A DNA stretch of 64,000 nucleotides from Takakia lepidozioides. Its lineage: Eukaryota > Streptophyta > Takakiopsida > Takakiales > Takakiaceae. The position numbers were made by a program, and so were the translations under genes. How positions within the stretch are numbered: the first letter of the stretch is position 1; every line of letters starts with the position of its first letter. The notes under the pieces are model-generated. The model was not told the DNA's origin. It was given only the letters and a program-made list of their open reading frames with translations, and ran no database searches. The stretch is taken from NCBI GenBank assembly GCA_030704615.1, contig CM060732.1, positions 53,055,053-53,119,052 of the forward strand, read 5' to 3'. Positions 38,201 to 49,720 of this stretch are shown here, in pieces.

Positions 38201-41200
38201 GGATACAGACAGTGCAGGTTCTTCTTCTCCAAGAATGCCTCGAAATAACCTCCCTTGCTCTTCTCAGCAGGTGGAAGGAAGTCCTCAATCTGAAGACTGG
38301 AAGCTGTGTACATATCAACCATGCAGGCCTCCCCCTTCTGTTTCCTGAGCTTCTCTAAAATGACAGCAAACATCTCTAAAGCATAACCACTGTCCAACAA
38401 GCTTCCAGGCTCCATGCCACCCTCCCTTAAAAGCTTGACAACTTGGACCAGGGAGAACACCCCCGCTGCAATCAGGTTTCCTAATATTTTAGCCAAATAA
38501 TCTGGTGCTTTTGGAACATCAACTACGGTGTCCTCATGCATAGATAACACCATCTCCAATCTGCAAACATTTACCACAAGAGCCCGTTCATAAGTGTTCA
38601 ATGACAGAGACATGAAACTGTCTGCCAAGGATATGTGTGAGAACTTTGCAAGGGACAACCTCACCCCGTCTGTAAACAGCACATCAATTAGGAGCGCACC
38701 AGCTTGGACATAGGCCTTAGTGTAGCAATTGACAACATGATCAGAAGATGCCAAATACCCTGATGCTAGTAGTGCAATGCATGGTTTGACAACACAAGCC
38801 CTGACTGAAACCCAAACAGAAGAGTCCAAGGCCTGGCAGAGAAAGATAGCAAAAAAGACAGCAAAAGAACTACATACCCTTTTGTAATCTGTTCAGAAGT
38901 CAGCAGACGGGGCTCAGAATTGTGTAGATGAACAATCAGCTCGGACAGCAGATCTCTGTCCACCTCCTTCTTTTCAAATGACTCCAATATCCAAATAGAG
39001 ACGAGAGTTGGATGGAACTTGGGAGCACTCAAATCCTCCACACATAGGCGAGCTTCTTTCACATCCCTAAGACTGAACGTACGAAACCAACATTACATCT
39101 CTCTTCAGAAGTTGACAACACACTCAAGGCTCTCAACCAGAGTTCTCAACCAGTAGCAGGGTTAACTCTTTGTCAGAATACCTCCAAACCTGGCCTTCAG
39201 TGTTCCATAACATAAATCAAATGACTGAACATAGAGTTAAAGAGATGAGACACTTCAGCAGGGCACACCTGTAATATTCACTGATAGCAGCAGCGCTTTT
39301 CTTCTTTAGCTCTTCATAACTCATTGCTGGTGGTGCTGATGAGGGATGGGTAGAAATTGGAGCGGGTGGTGTGTTTGGACGATGTGACTGCAAGGTACTT
39401 GCAGGTGGCACTCCTGAAGGTCTGTCGATCAGAGAAGGACGTTCTGTCACAACACGAACATCTCTACCAGACACAGCTGGGCCAAGCCTCTCAGTCACTG
39501 CTGGTCTCTCCAACAAAGGCCTTTCAGCTGAACTGGGCCTCTCTGCACTGGACGGTCGCATTGGGAGCTCTTCACGGGCACCAAAGGGTTGCCTGTCAGG
39601 ACCACTGTACCCTGGAAGAGTGCCCATGCCTGGTCGGTGCACGTCTGGCCCCATCATGGGTGCCACATCAGCGAGTGCACTCCGGCCAGCACCGAGTGGC
39701 TGGCCACGCACACCCATTGCCCTTCCAAGCCCTCCTTGTGGCCCCAGGGTAATGGGGCCTTCATCGTTAGGCCTTTGAGACAATGGCATTGGCACAGGCC
39801 GAGCATCAAGAATAGATCGGTCCTCCATACGAACATCCTGCCCAAACCCAGGGCCCCCTCGCAGACCTCCTTGTGGTGGTGGTGCCCCTCTTATTCCTCC
39901 CATAGGTGTACCTGTTTCAACCATATCCAAAAAATCTGAGCACTTGCAAAGAATCACTCAGCACAAATTTCAACTTCAAAAATTCCAGTCCATACTTGTG
40001 TGTTTACTATTAATGCCCAGAGCTGAATGCCTGCACAGACTCTTGCAGTCTGACAAATCTTCCCTACAGTCAGTCACAAAAGAACTTGGACCAAGAAACT
40101 ACCAGGACCCATTTGCTGACTTGGAGAGAACATCGGTGATGGTGGTCCCCGCATCGTAAAATCAGGTCCCATCCTCCCTCGAGTAGGTCCTCCACCAATG
40201 ATGGGCCTCTGTGATAAACGATCTCGCCGCTCTAGCACTGCATCCCTATGAACTTCGTCAATTTTCTTTGGACCCTCAACCTTCCTCCTTTCTTGCCATC
40301 CATTCCTTCGAAGGTCAATCACATCCTTTAACATAAATTTGAGCCTGGATGATAGCTTCGCATTGTTGGACAGATTTTCCATTCTTTTGAAATACGCATC
40401 AATATGCTCCTTTGCCTTTGGATGGTCAATAATACGGCCAATTGTGCTCATCAATTTGCACAAAGCCTCCACATCCTCTTCATCTGGATTGTGATACTCC
40501 CCGAGTAGTTTCTTGATACACTCGTGCATGATGCGCTCTGTCAACATACTCTTTTTATAAAGCTCCCCAATGAACCGAATGTTCCCTAACATGCGCCTCC
40601 GAGCTTTCAAGCGTCTTTCTTCTCGCTCCTCCGGAGTGAGCTTCACATCACCATCCTCCTCAATTTTCTCAGCTTCTTGTTGTTCCCTCTCACCGCGCTC
40701 GAACTCTTCTTGGCACTTATTGAGGAGCACTCGCTTGAAGGTAATTTTCTCATCTTCTTCAGTAAACTCCGGAAGGTCCACAGCAAGCTGGACACAGAAC
40801 TTGGCATACATTTCACAAAACGTAGGTTCCATCAGTGCCTTATCAAAAATTTGGGAAATCACACCGGTGAGAGTGGTGGCAGAATTGATGTTGACCTCCT
40901 TCACTTGGGCAAATAGCTTCTCAAAGTTTTGAGGGGTGAGCTTGTTTAAAATGCCTTTGATCTGCCTCTGTTTGGCCTGCTCCTCATCCGACACCTTACC
41001 CACCTCATATCTTTTTTCTGCCTTGTGCATCACAGGTAATGGTGTACGAGGTGAAGGAATCAGCCCTTTAGCCATTGGGGCACGTTGCCACCGATCAGCA
41101 TCCACACCATTACTTCTACCTGGACTGGGACCAGCACCCATCATATGGGGAGATATGATGGCTGCAGGTCCTCCAGGGATTAGACCCATCAGCATAGTCT

Positions 41201-44200
41201 GTGGCCCAACTCCAGGCCGGATATTTGGTGGGAATCGTTGTATCAATCCTGGTTGGATATTACCCTGTCCAGGTCGAAACCCTCCTGCCAAGGCTATGTC
41301 CACCAAACGAGCATCCCCAGCAAGGCCACGGCCAAGAGATGGGACAAGTCCTGGTTGTCTTGTCCAACGATCCTCAACCTCACTGCCGCTTCCTCGTCGC
41401 TCCAAACGAGGGCCACCACTGGGCTGTCGGTCCAGTATCCGGCCTGGGCTGCCCAAGCCATCTACAAGAAGACCACTCTGCAACATGTCTGCCATATCAA
41501 AATTGTCCGGTACATCCCGGTTCAGGTCCCTATACGTCATCAAAAAATCACGGGTATACTTTCTATCACCCTGATGCAAAGGGTGGAAGCCAGAAGCCCC
41601 AGCAATTAGCGTAGGTGTAGGTAACTCAGCGGCATCTTCCCAGTCATCCAGTTCCTTGGGCGAGGCCTTCTCCAAGGCGGTATAAGAGTCCTTCTTCACA
41701 TCACCTGAAGGCCCAGAACCAGGAAGCTCAGCTCTTATCACCTCTAGCTTTTTCTCCTCTGGAGCTTTGTAAGCATTGTACAGGTCTGCAGTTGTACCAG
41801 CAGCATCTGCCTTTGCGAGCAGCTCCTTTTTCTTCTTCTTTCTGCTCCCTCCCACTTTGCTGGCCTCTGGAGGGGCAATAGATGGGTTCTCTGCATCAGA
41901 ATTTAGGCTTACGCCCTTGCTTATTTCACCCATTTCGTTAGCCACTTGTTCTTCTGACAGTACATCAGCTGCTGCAGACACTGAGATAGGGGCAGTGTCA
42001 TCTCCTAGCAACCCATCTCCACTATTTCCCATCATGCTAATTGCCTCAATGTGGTCAGCAGCTGAACTGCCAGACGCTCCAATATTTGCTGGACTATCTT
42101 CCAAATCAGCCCCATTTTCTTCAGAAGACAACAGAGGCATCACCTCAAATGCTTCTTTATCACCCACTGAAACATTACTCACCACTGTCTTTGTATCTTC
42201 ATATGATACAGGTTCAACCGCTCCTACAGCCTTCCCCCCAGTTTGTTCATAAGAGTGGTCTAAGGTCCCAGACGTAACACTGGTCTCTGTAAGCTGCGCT
42301 ATGTCAACATTTGCAACAAGGATATCTGGGTCAAAAGCAGGAGAAACATCCTCAACTGCATCTAATGGTACAAGATCGCCTTCAACTCCTTCAGGTGTTA
42401 TCATGTCTGACAACAAAAGGTTCCCTACTGCTGACTCAACACCGATTTCAGATAGGAGACTGTTTGAAACCTCAGGTGACAACTTATCGGTGACAGTAGC
42501 CTCTGCAGTCAGCCTACCCTCTTCCACAGCCCTACTACTGTCCATCATTTCCGTTTCATCCTCCACCTGTTCAACACTCACTAATGTATCTGTACCATTG
42601 ACTGCAGTGGCCCCCTCACCAACAGCAAGATAAGCATCCTCAACTCCCCCCAACAACTTGGTGGTGACTTCTGAAGGAAGAGCTAAGGCAGCAATTTCTT
42701 GAGAATCTGTGCTTGTAGATTCTGTGCTTGTAGTTAACATGGTTGTGTCCTCTTTAGCTGGAATCTGCAGATCTAGAGTCCTATTTGAAGCAACAGTGAT
42801 TTCAGAGATCACTAAACACGCTGATTCACCTGGAACAGCACTAGCAGCAGCATTAGGAGTGCACTGCATGCCATGCTCCATCTCCACAACCTCATTTACC
42901 CCAGCAGTTTCATCGACTTCCTCTACCCTCTCTACTTCAACTTTGAGAACATTCGACAAATTGCTATTGCTTGATCTCGGTTCCTCCTTGGAATTGGTCA
43001 GATTATCAATTTCTGGCTCCATAAGTGTCTCCTTTGTGTCAGCCGCACTGATCACAGAGTCTTCTCCAGACACAATGCTCAAAAGAATGTCCTTCACTGA
43101 GACCTCCACACCTTTTGCCTCTACTGCTTGATCACCATTGGACTTGCTAGACACCAGGGGTGAGGATGGCTCTTTGGAGAAAGTGGAGACATTTGACTGT
43201 TCAGCAGCTGATCCTTCACCTGCAATCGAGAGATATTCAGGAACCACAGTTTCTTCGCCCTCTGCTCCTGGTAATTTCTGAGAGAACTTACCCAAATCAT
43301 GTCTAAAGGAGACTTGGGAACCTCCCTCTTCAGGTTGGGGGCGCAGTGAACCGGAGACAGAGGAAAAGATATCTGTATACAATTAAACATATTAACAGAT
43401 TAGTTGAAAACAGAGTGTAAAGTTGAAATTGCAAAGAGGAAAAACAGGATCTTTCCTTTAAACAATCTGCCTCTCAAGAGAATTTGACATACATACATGC
43501 AACTTAACTAGCACAGGCTGCAAGCCAGATGACGTACATATCCAGAAGTTGAACAACTACTATCAAGATAGTCAATCAGCCATGTGCAATGCTTACCCTT
43601 CTTGACAGACACAGGTAGGCTACATGGGTAATCCTGCTGCACCTATTTTAGCACAAAATGTCTGAATGGCCTTTGATCCCATCCATGAGCTCTCTCTCAA
43701 ACAACATTGTCCCCCCAACTTGTTCACCAACTTTTTCTCGAGGCTGAGCCTAAAGCCTGGCCCAGTTGGGGTGTAATTGCCCTTTTATTCTGGGCGCCAG
43801 GTCTATGGTCACAAGGCTACGGCAAACAACCTCTTATGAGTACATTCTCGCTCAAACAACGAGACCCTGGTGGGTACGAACCCCACAAAAGGCTCTGGGA
43901 GGGTTAGTTTACCATGGGGTCAGAGGCTGCAAGGCTATGGCAAGCCTACCATCACGGGGAACGGCGTAAGTACATTCTCTCGAACAACGTCTCATGAGTG
44001 CATTCTCTGTGTCTCCTCTCTTACTCTATGTCTCTCTCTAGGAACAATGCCCAGAGATTTGAATACTAAGTAACACCACAACCACTACAAGTAAAATGGA
44101 GTGCTGATTTTCAAGGGGAACTGGAGTAATGGGGAAGCTTTCATGCATGGCACCACTCACGTCTCAACACAATCTAGAGCATTACTGATACCTATGATAC

Positions 44201-47200
44201 ATTGGCACCCTGCAGCAAGGTGCTGCATAGACATCATACAACTTGTCACAACCTTCCACGAAATGAAGATAGGTATTACCTTGACTTGAAGGCGATTGAA
44301 CAGATGACTTGCCAGGGGTCTTCTTATCAGACTCAGACGTTGCTCTTCCAGAGTACTTTGAATTCTCCTGGCTGGAAGGTGTGACCTTCACAGGTGCAAT
44401 TACTACAGAATAGGTAGGAACTTCAGACTGGGTTCTTTGCAAGCCAGCCCTCAGCGCGAAGGACATGGGTATTGGTGGGAGAGTTGCACAAGCAGCTGCT
44501 GAAGACTGTGCAGGTGGAGATACAAGTGGATCTGTCTTCTTATCACCTTGCCCTTCGGCAGCCTGTTGAGTCGACGCTAATGGTTGCTGCTGCTGTTGTC
44601 GATGTTGCCGCTGCTCCTTCTTGCTATTCTTTCTCGAATTCTCTCTCCCAGGAGGCTTAGCGATTTCACCTTTTGACTTTTCTCCTGAATTTGCTGAACT
44701 CCCAGCAGCAGCTGAATTCACTACATTAGGGGTAGAAGCATTCAAGGTAGGTGGGGAATGCTTAGAGGAGACCAAGGTGCTTGCCAGTCTGTTAGAGATA
44801 GAAGATGAAGGGACTGAAGATGTCGCATTTGTTTCAGCTGCAGTATGTATGGTACCCAGAGCTGGTGGATGTGAACTAGTGGATTCTGTTGCAGAGCTGT
44901 TTGTTCCTGATGGTAAAACCTTGGCCACATCCACAGACTCTCCAGCAGATACAGCTGCCGAACCTGATGCTTCAACATCACCAAACTTGAAGGCCATTAC
45001 TGAATTAGGAACTGACGAAATTGCAGGACTTGGGGCAATCTGGGCAGGAAGTGGACCAACAGGTGCCACCAAGTTGGCAGGCCTGCCATTGCCGGGGAGA
45101 GGAAGGTTCCCCCCCAACTGTGGAAGAGTTCCTGAGGCTCCTGGCCTCCCACTTGTCAGCACCGCAGGAATGCCCTGGACTGTGGCCTGTGATGGCCCAA
45201 CCAAAGGGCTCACAATTAGTTGACCAGCAGATGCAGTACTCCCAACTTCCACGGCAGCAGGGCCTGTGCTTCCTGGTCCAATGGGGACCATGCTGACTGG
45301 GGGAGGGCCAACTTTAGGTCCAGGTGGGGTCGAGGCCGTGCCAGGATGGCTGACAAATGGCTGTCCAGGGGGGGGAGCTGCATAACTGAACCTAACTGGG
45401 GAAGGATTTGACTGAGGCTGTGCTGCCGAAGGGACTCCGGCCTTGGGCGGCGGAAAGAAGCTGGGTGGAGGGCCATGGCTGCTATATGGCCCATTTTGCA
45501 ATGGTGGAAAGAAGTTCATAGTTGAGATTATTGGATGATGGCCACCAGCATATCCCACTGGGGGTCTTGGTTGAGGAGGCCCATTGGTGGAGACTCTTCC
45601 CAACATACCAGTAGCAACAGAGGCAGCTGTTACACCACCCCCCTCCATGAAGTCGCCTTTCTTCGTCTTGGGATCAAATCGCAACTCCTCATGGGTTTCG
45701 GGATGCACAATCTTGACAGCCCTATTTGCACGTGGCTGTATGTATGGGCTCGGAGGCCCATATGGAGGCCCTGGCATCCCAGGTGGAAGCTGGCTTCCCA
45801 TACCACCACCCATCTGATGGGCCATCTGGGGTGATATTTGTTGGGCAGACAACTGTGGGCTCCCTATTTGTGATCCAATGATCTGAGGACCATGAGGTGG
45901 AGGAGGCATCATAGATGCTGAGAACTTCATAGCCTGGTTTTGTTGCACCATGCCTTGCTGCTGTGGCATGGGCTGCTGCTGCTGCTGAGCCATCGCCTGT
46001 TGCTGCTGTGCATGCGCCACTGCAAGCTGTGCTTGCAGCTGCAGGTGTGGCACTTGGGATGGCATGTGCATACTGCTGACTTGTGCATGCTGTTGTACAT
46101 ACTGTGCCTGAGAAATCTGCTGCTGTGGTGGCACTTGTACTGCTGGAGCCACAGGGACTGGCCCCTGAGCATTTACAGTTGGTTGGATGTGTTGCGGAGC
46201 CGTTGAAATGGGTTGTTCTATAGGGCTACCAACACTGCGAGCAGGCACCTGCTTCAAGAAGAAGCCCCCCACAAGGTCTGACTCAAGAAACAAGACCTAG
46301 CACAAATGCAGCTAGCCAAAGGAAGATTCATCATCCATGACTACTCAGTAATTTTCAGTTGCCAATTCTCTCTGTAAAGTTGACACCCCACATATATACA
46401 TACGTACCGGTCCTTGCTGCAATCCAGCCAAAAGTGATGGCACTTTGCCTGCGGTGACAGCTCGAGCAGTCTCAAGCCATGCCTGTGCCATGCTCAAAAT
46501 CATGTTATTCAAACCTGCCTACACAAAAAATACTAATATTTTGTGTAAAACTGGACTTCCATATAGCAACCTGAAAATCTTCATACAGCATCAGAGATTT
46601 GACTCAAGAAGAAAGCTGACGATCCTACCTGTTCCTTTTGCTCATCAAGATTTGGGGGAGCTGAGCTTGTTCGTGCTGGAATCTATGCCCATCGCAAACA
46701 ACAATGAAACATGTATTAGCCTCATACACAGGGTGTTGACATGTCAAACCTTCAATTCACGGGAGTGGCTTTCTCACCAAAACAATCTATTGCCTACATT
46801 GATGCACAAAGGAGAATTTCATTCAGGATCGCATCAATACAAACAGTGCTGTATCGTCACTTCTGCTACCACTGGAGGCAGGGTGTAACAAAACAGAGGA
46901 CAATGCTAGATTGAGCATCCATTCACTCAGTAGGATTACTCCTCAGTAGGGAAGGAGACTTTCTGGCAGCAACCATGGTTGTGTAGTTGTTCCGATAGTC
47001 ACTAGGTAGCAGGAGGTACCTGGAAGTCTATGTTACCCAGTGACCCCCACTAAGAGATGCATTAGCTACAGTAGGTGACAACAAATACTTGAACACATGA
47101 CAAATAGCACACCAGTCATCTGACATACAAAAAGTAAATAATAGAGGCCTTGACTACAAGATAACCTACTAAAACCAGGCAAAGAGCTGAAAATTGATGA

Positions 47201-49125
47201 GTAAGGGTGAGCGAGGGTGCATTCTGCAGTTGGGAGGAAGGAATACCTGCATGCCACTGTGCTTGTGGCCAGCATTGAAGCTGTAACCAGGACTTATGCT
47301 CCCAAATTGAAATGTTTGGGATGGAGTCCGAGATACCTCAGGTGATGCAGCTACACACAGCCCCACCAGAAAATAGTGATCAAGCAACCGTGGAGCAGTC
47401 AATTGTGAAAGCACACTAAACCCTAGAAAGAAAAGCAGATACCTTGTAATATAGGAAACAGCTTACAAGAACAAAGAAGTCACATACGCAGCTGCAAGGT
47501 GCTTCAGACAGTACTGCCTATCCCAAGTATCCATCACCCTATGTAGTATCCAGCATGTTCCTGATAAGCCAGACCCATTTATTGGAGAAACCTAGTCAAG
47601 ATGCCAGCTACCAAAACCAAGGCCTCCAGCCTGAGGTATAAAGGGGTTGCACATGCCACACATATACACACTTAGCAAGGTCTGTGCATACCAGTAGGTG
47701 CCACAGGCTCAGGGCCCGCAGCAAGGTTAGACCCTGAAGAAGGTGGTTTACTAGTGGAAGGTTGCTTTGCCACCGGTGACCCGGGTGATGCAACAGGGGC
47801 TCTTGCTATGCTACCCAATGGAGCTGCCACCTTCAACTCTGAAGATTGCAGACCAGACCCCGTCTGCGTGTGTTGATTTGCCTCTGTGGGGCCCATGCCT
47901 TGGTGTGTCGCCGGTACTATCAACCACAAGACAAGAAAATTGAGCTATAAATCAAGAAACAATTGGCATAATACTGAATTCAGGCTACTACTGACAGATA
48001 AAATGATACAAAGAATAAACGAAGGCATCTCAAACCTAGGCCACAAAATGAACACAAAATTAGGCTAGAGCTACATAGCAAGTATGGGAGCAGACCTTGT
48101 TGCTGCTGATTTGTATTCTGTGGTGATGCTGGCTGCTGCACCTTGTAAGTACCACCCTGCTCTGCAGACCCTCCACTTGGAGTGCCTCTTCCAGGTGCAG
48201 CAGGTCCATTTGCGCGCTTCCCACTGCCAAGTTAAATCCACAATACCAATAAAAATCTAGTTACTCATAAATGACCTTGCAGCAACATGGCAGTATGGTA
48301 TTTGGACATGGAACGCCTGCCAAAACTGCTTTTTCAACCCGTCATTTAAAGCTACCCTAGGTCTGATTAGCACAACAACAAGACCTGATTACATCTTCTG
48401 TTAGAACAAGTAGATTGTTATGGGAGAAATTGTAGAGAATCTGGATACTATTACAATACACAAGCCTTTCAAAACATCACCTCCATGCTAAGCTCCCCTT
48501 CAGCATGCACTAAGCTCGAACCGTATGGAAGATGATAAGGCAATTGCAGGGCCGTTACAAGATTGCACCACTTGTGATGAGAAATGTTGGCCGTCACTGA
48601 TGATTCGAGGGTTTCTATGGACCTGCAATTATGTTCTTCTGTCACCTTGGAAAATTAAACCAATTCATGAAGCACACCCGTGCCAACCAAACCCTATCGC
48701 CAAACAAATGGGAGCACCGGAGTGTAGAAAGCTTACTGAGAGGGCTTACTGGGGTAACTCATCCACGCCACTACCTGCAACCCTGAGCCCTTGCAAAGTG
48801 TGGACTGTTTCCCAAAAATTCAGAGGTATCGTAAAGCCAACGCACTAAGGCAATTGGCAGACGAGGTGTCCAAATACAAAAGAAAGGCTCACCCGCGATT
48901 GGTGGAGGCCGCAGGAGCAGCAGGGCGGACTGAAGGGAGGGCAGCAGGAGAAGGCTGTGGGAGCCCAGAGCCAAAGGGCCCGCTGCCTGCAGGGCTGGGC
49001 CCTCCGCCCTTGACAGCTGACGAAGGAGGCACTGCCTTCGAAAACCCAGCACCACTTGCTCTTCCACTTCCAGCCTTTCTCAGCTGTACATCACTCCGGT
49101 CTCCCTTGCTGTGATAGTGGGACAT
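35220..49125 (-). CDS. EIF4G: Eukaryotic translation initiation factor 4G with C-terminal W2 domain
   Basis: Scaffold of cap-binding complex eIF4F. Sixteen minus-strand coding exons are read: 48893-49125, 48096-48223, 47692-47916, 47247-47350, 46629-46682, 46408-46482, 44280-46248, 40103-43372, 39269-39911, 38878-39066, 38200-38560, 37769-37867, 37437-37538, 36289-36460, 35812-35870, 35220-35294. All are GT-AG and phases agree, giving 7,758 nt or about 2,585 residues; Arabidopsis eIF4G is roughly 1,700. Start MSHYHSKGDR; then the plant motif FQFGSISPG and IPARTSSAPPNLDEQK; a Gln/Pro-rich exon with VKIVHPETHEELRF; an acidic region; the eIF4E site YTRDFLM (41538-41558, residue about 1535); MIF4G (about 1730-1960); MA3 (about 2220-2415); and W2 (about 2418-2585) with KHIREALERNEVAMDIIKWI, LFANELGHPPGLMSKLF and final VSKWLQWL plus acidic tail. 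The exon 12 acceptor could instead be 37846. The 3' end sits beside a tandem duplication. Confidence 0.92.
35283..35571. repeat. Direct tandem duplication at eIF4G last-exon acceptor, period 143 bp
   Basis: Copies run 35283-35425 and 35426-35571. They look identical except for cagatag against caggtag. Each carries the 3' splice site and first twelve bases (AIRE) of the last eIF4G exon, read on the minus strand. Only the left copy is followed by the rest of the exon. In the right copy the same frame meets a stop right after AIRE. Confidence 0.93.
43717..43960 (+). repeat. Dispersed repeat inside eIF4G intron 7
   Basis: The intron between exons 7 and 8 (43373-44279) contains a relative of 34160-34425 (gttcaccaact, aggctgagcctaaagcctgg). 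Just downstream it has two copies of a short motif: tcttatgagtacattctcgctcaaacaacg and a variant near 43970-44010. It shows that an interspersed repeat landed in this intron. Confidence 0.7.
45960..46180 (-). repeat. CAG/CTG-rich tract coding glutamines in eIF4G
   Basis: Runs of ctg on the plus strand code poly-Gln blocks (QQQQPMPQQQ and similar) in exon 7. This is low-complexity coding sequence, likely variable in length between individuals. Confidence 0.85.
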
Positions 49126-49720
49126 ATATAATGTAATTAATCCTCCTCCCTTACTGTTATAACGAGCGCAGATCTGTAGACCCGCGTTCTCTGCTTCCTG
49201 CCAATCAAACGGTACGATCCAAACCAACGGCGTGCATGGAGCAAGTCAGCATGAACAAGAATGGAACAACAGCTAACAATGGAAACCGAAAAAAAAAAAA
49301 AAACTCTTGAAATAGAAATGCAGAGCTTTCACGAATGAAGACTCTAGACAGGGAGGCGAAGAACCAGTAAGAAAATCCGTGAGGATCGAAATAGAGACTT
49401 TGGAAGAAAAAGGAGGAAAAAGCAGAACTATTTTAAGAGGGGGAAGGGGGAAAAGGGAAAGGGGGAGAGAGAGAAGATTGGCTCCCTGTGAGTATGTGGA
49501 GCTGCGCAACATGCAGCGATTGCTGTGTAGGGTTTGATAGAGAGGGGAAAGAGGAAGGGAAAGATGTGAGAATAAGGAAGCGAGGCTGCACTCGCTCGCT
49601 AGGGCTTCCTCGCTGCTCCCGCCCTGACCTAGCGCCGTTTCGCCGATCGACGCCCCTCTTTCGCCGTCGCCCTCCTTGGTTTCGCCATATTTCTTTCTTA
49701 TTTTTTACTCATTAATCAAT
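49126..49720 (-). promoter_or_regulatory. eIF4G 5' leader and promoter region
   Basis: Upstream of the start codon the minus strand has a run of 16 T (49289-49304) and a long pyrimidine-rich stretch at 49436-49476 (tctctctctcccc and following). CT-rich leaders are common in plant translation-factor genes. Whether an intron lies in the leader, and where transcription starts, cannot be told from sequence alone. Confidence 0.5.

Noticed and set aside
38561-38829. Open frame continuing upstream of eIF4G exon 11
   Set aside because: It reads through intron 10, is out of frame with exon 10, and lacks MA3 similarity. The acceptor at 38560 restores the conserved MA3 text.
40570-42633. Several long plus-strand frames across eIF4G
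   Set aside because: They are antisense shadows of the large eIF4G exons, with no family similarity.
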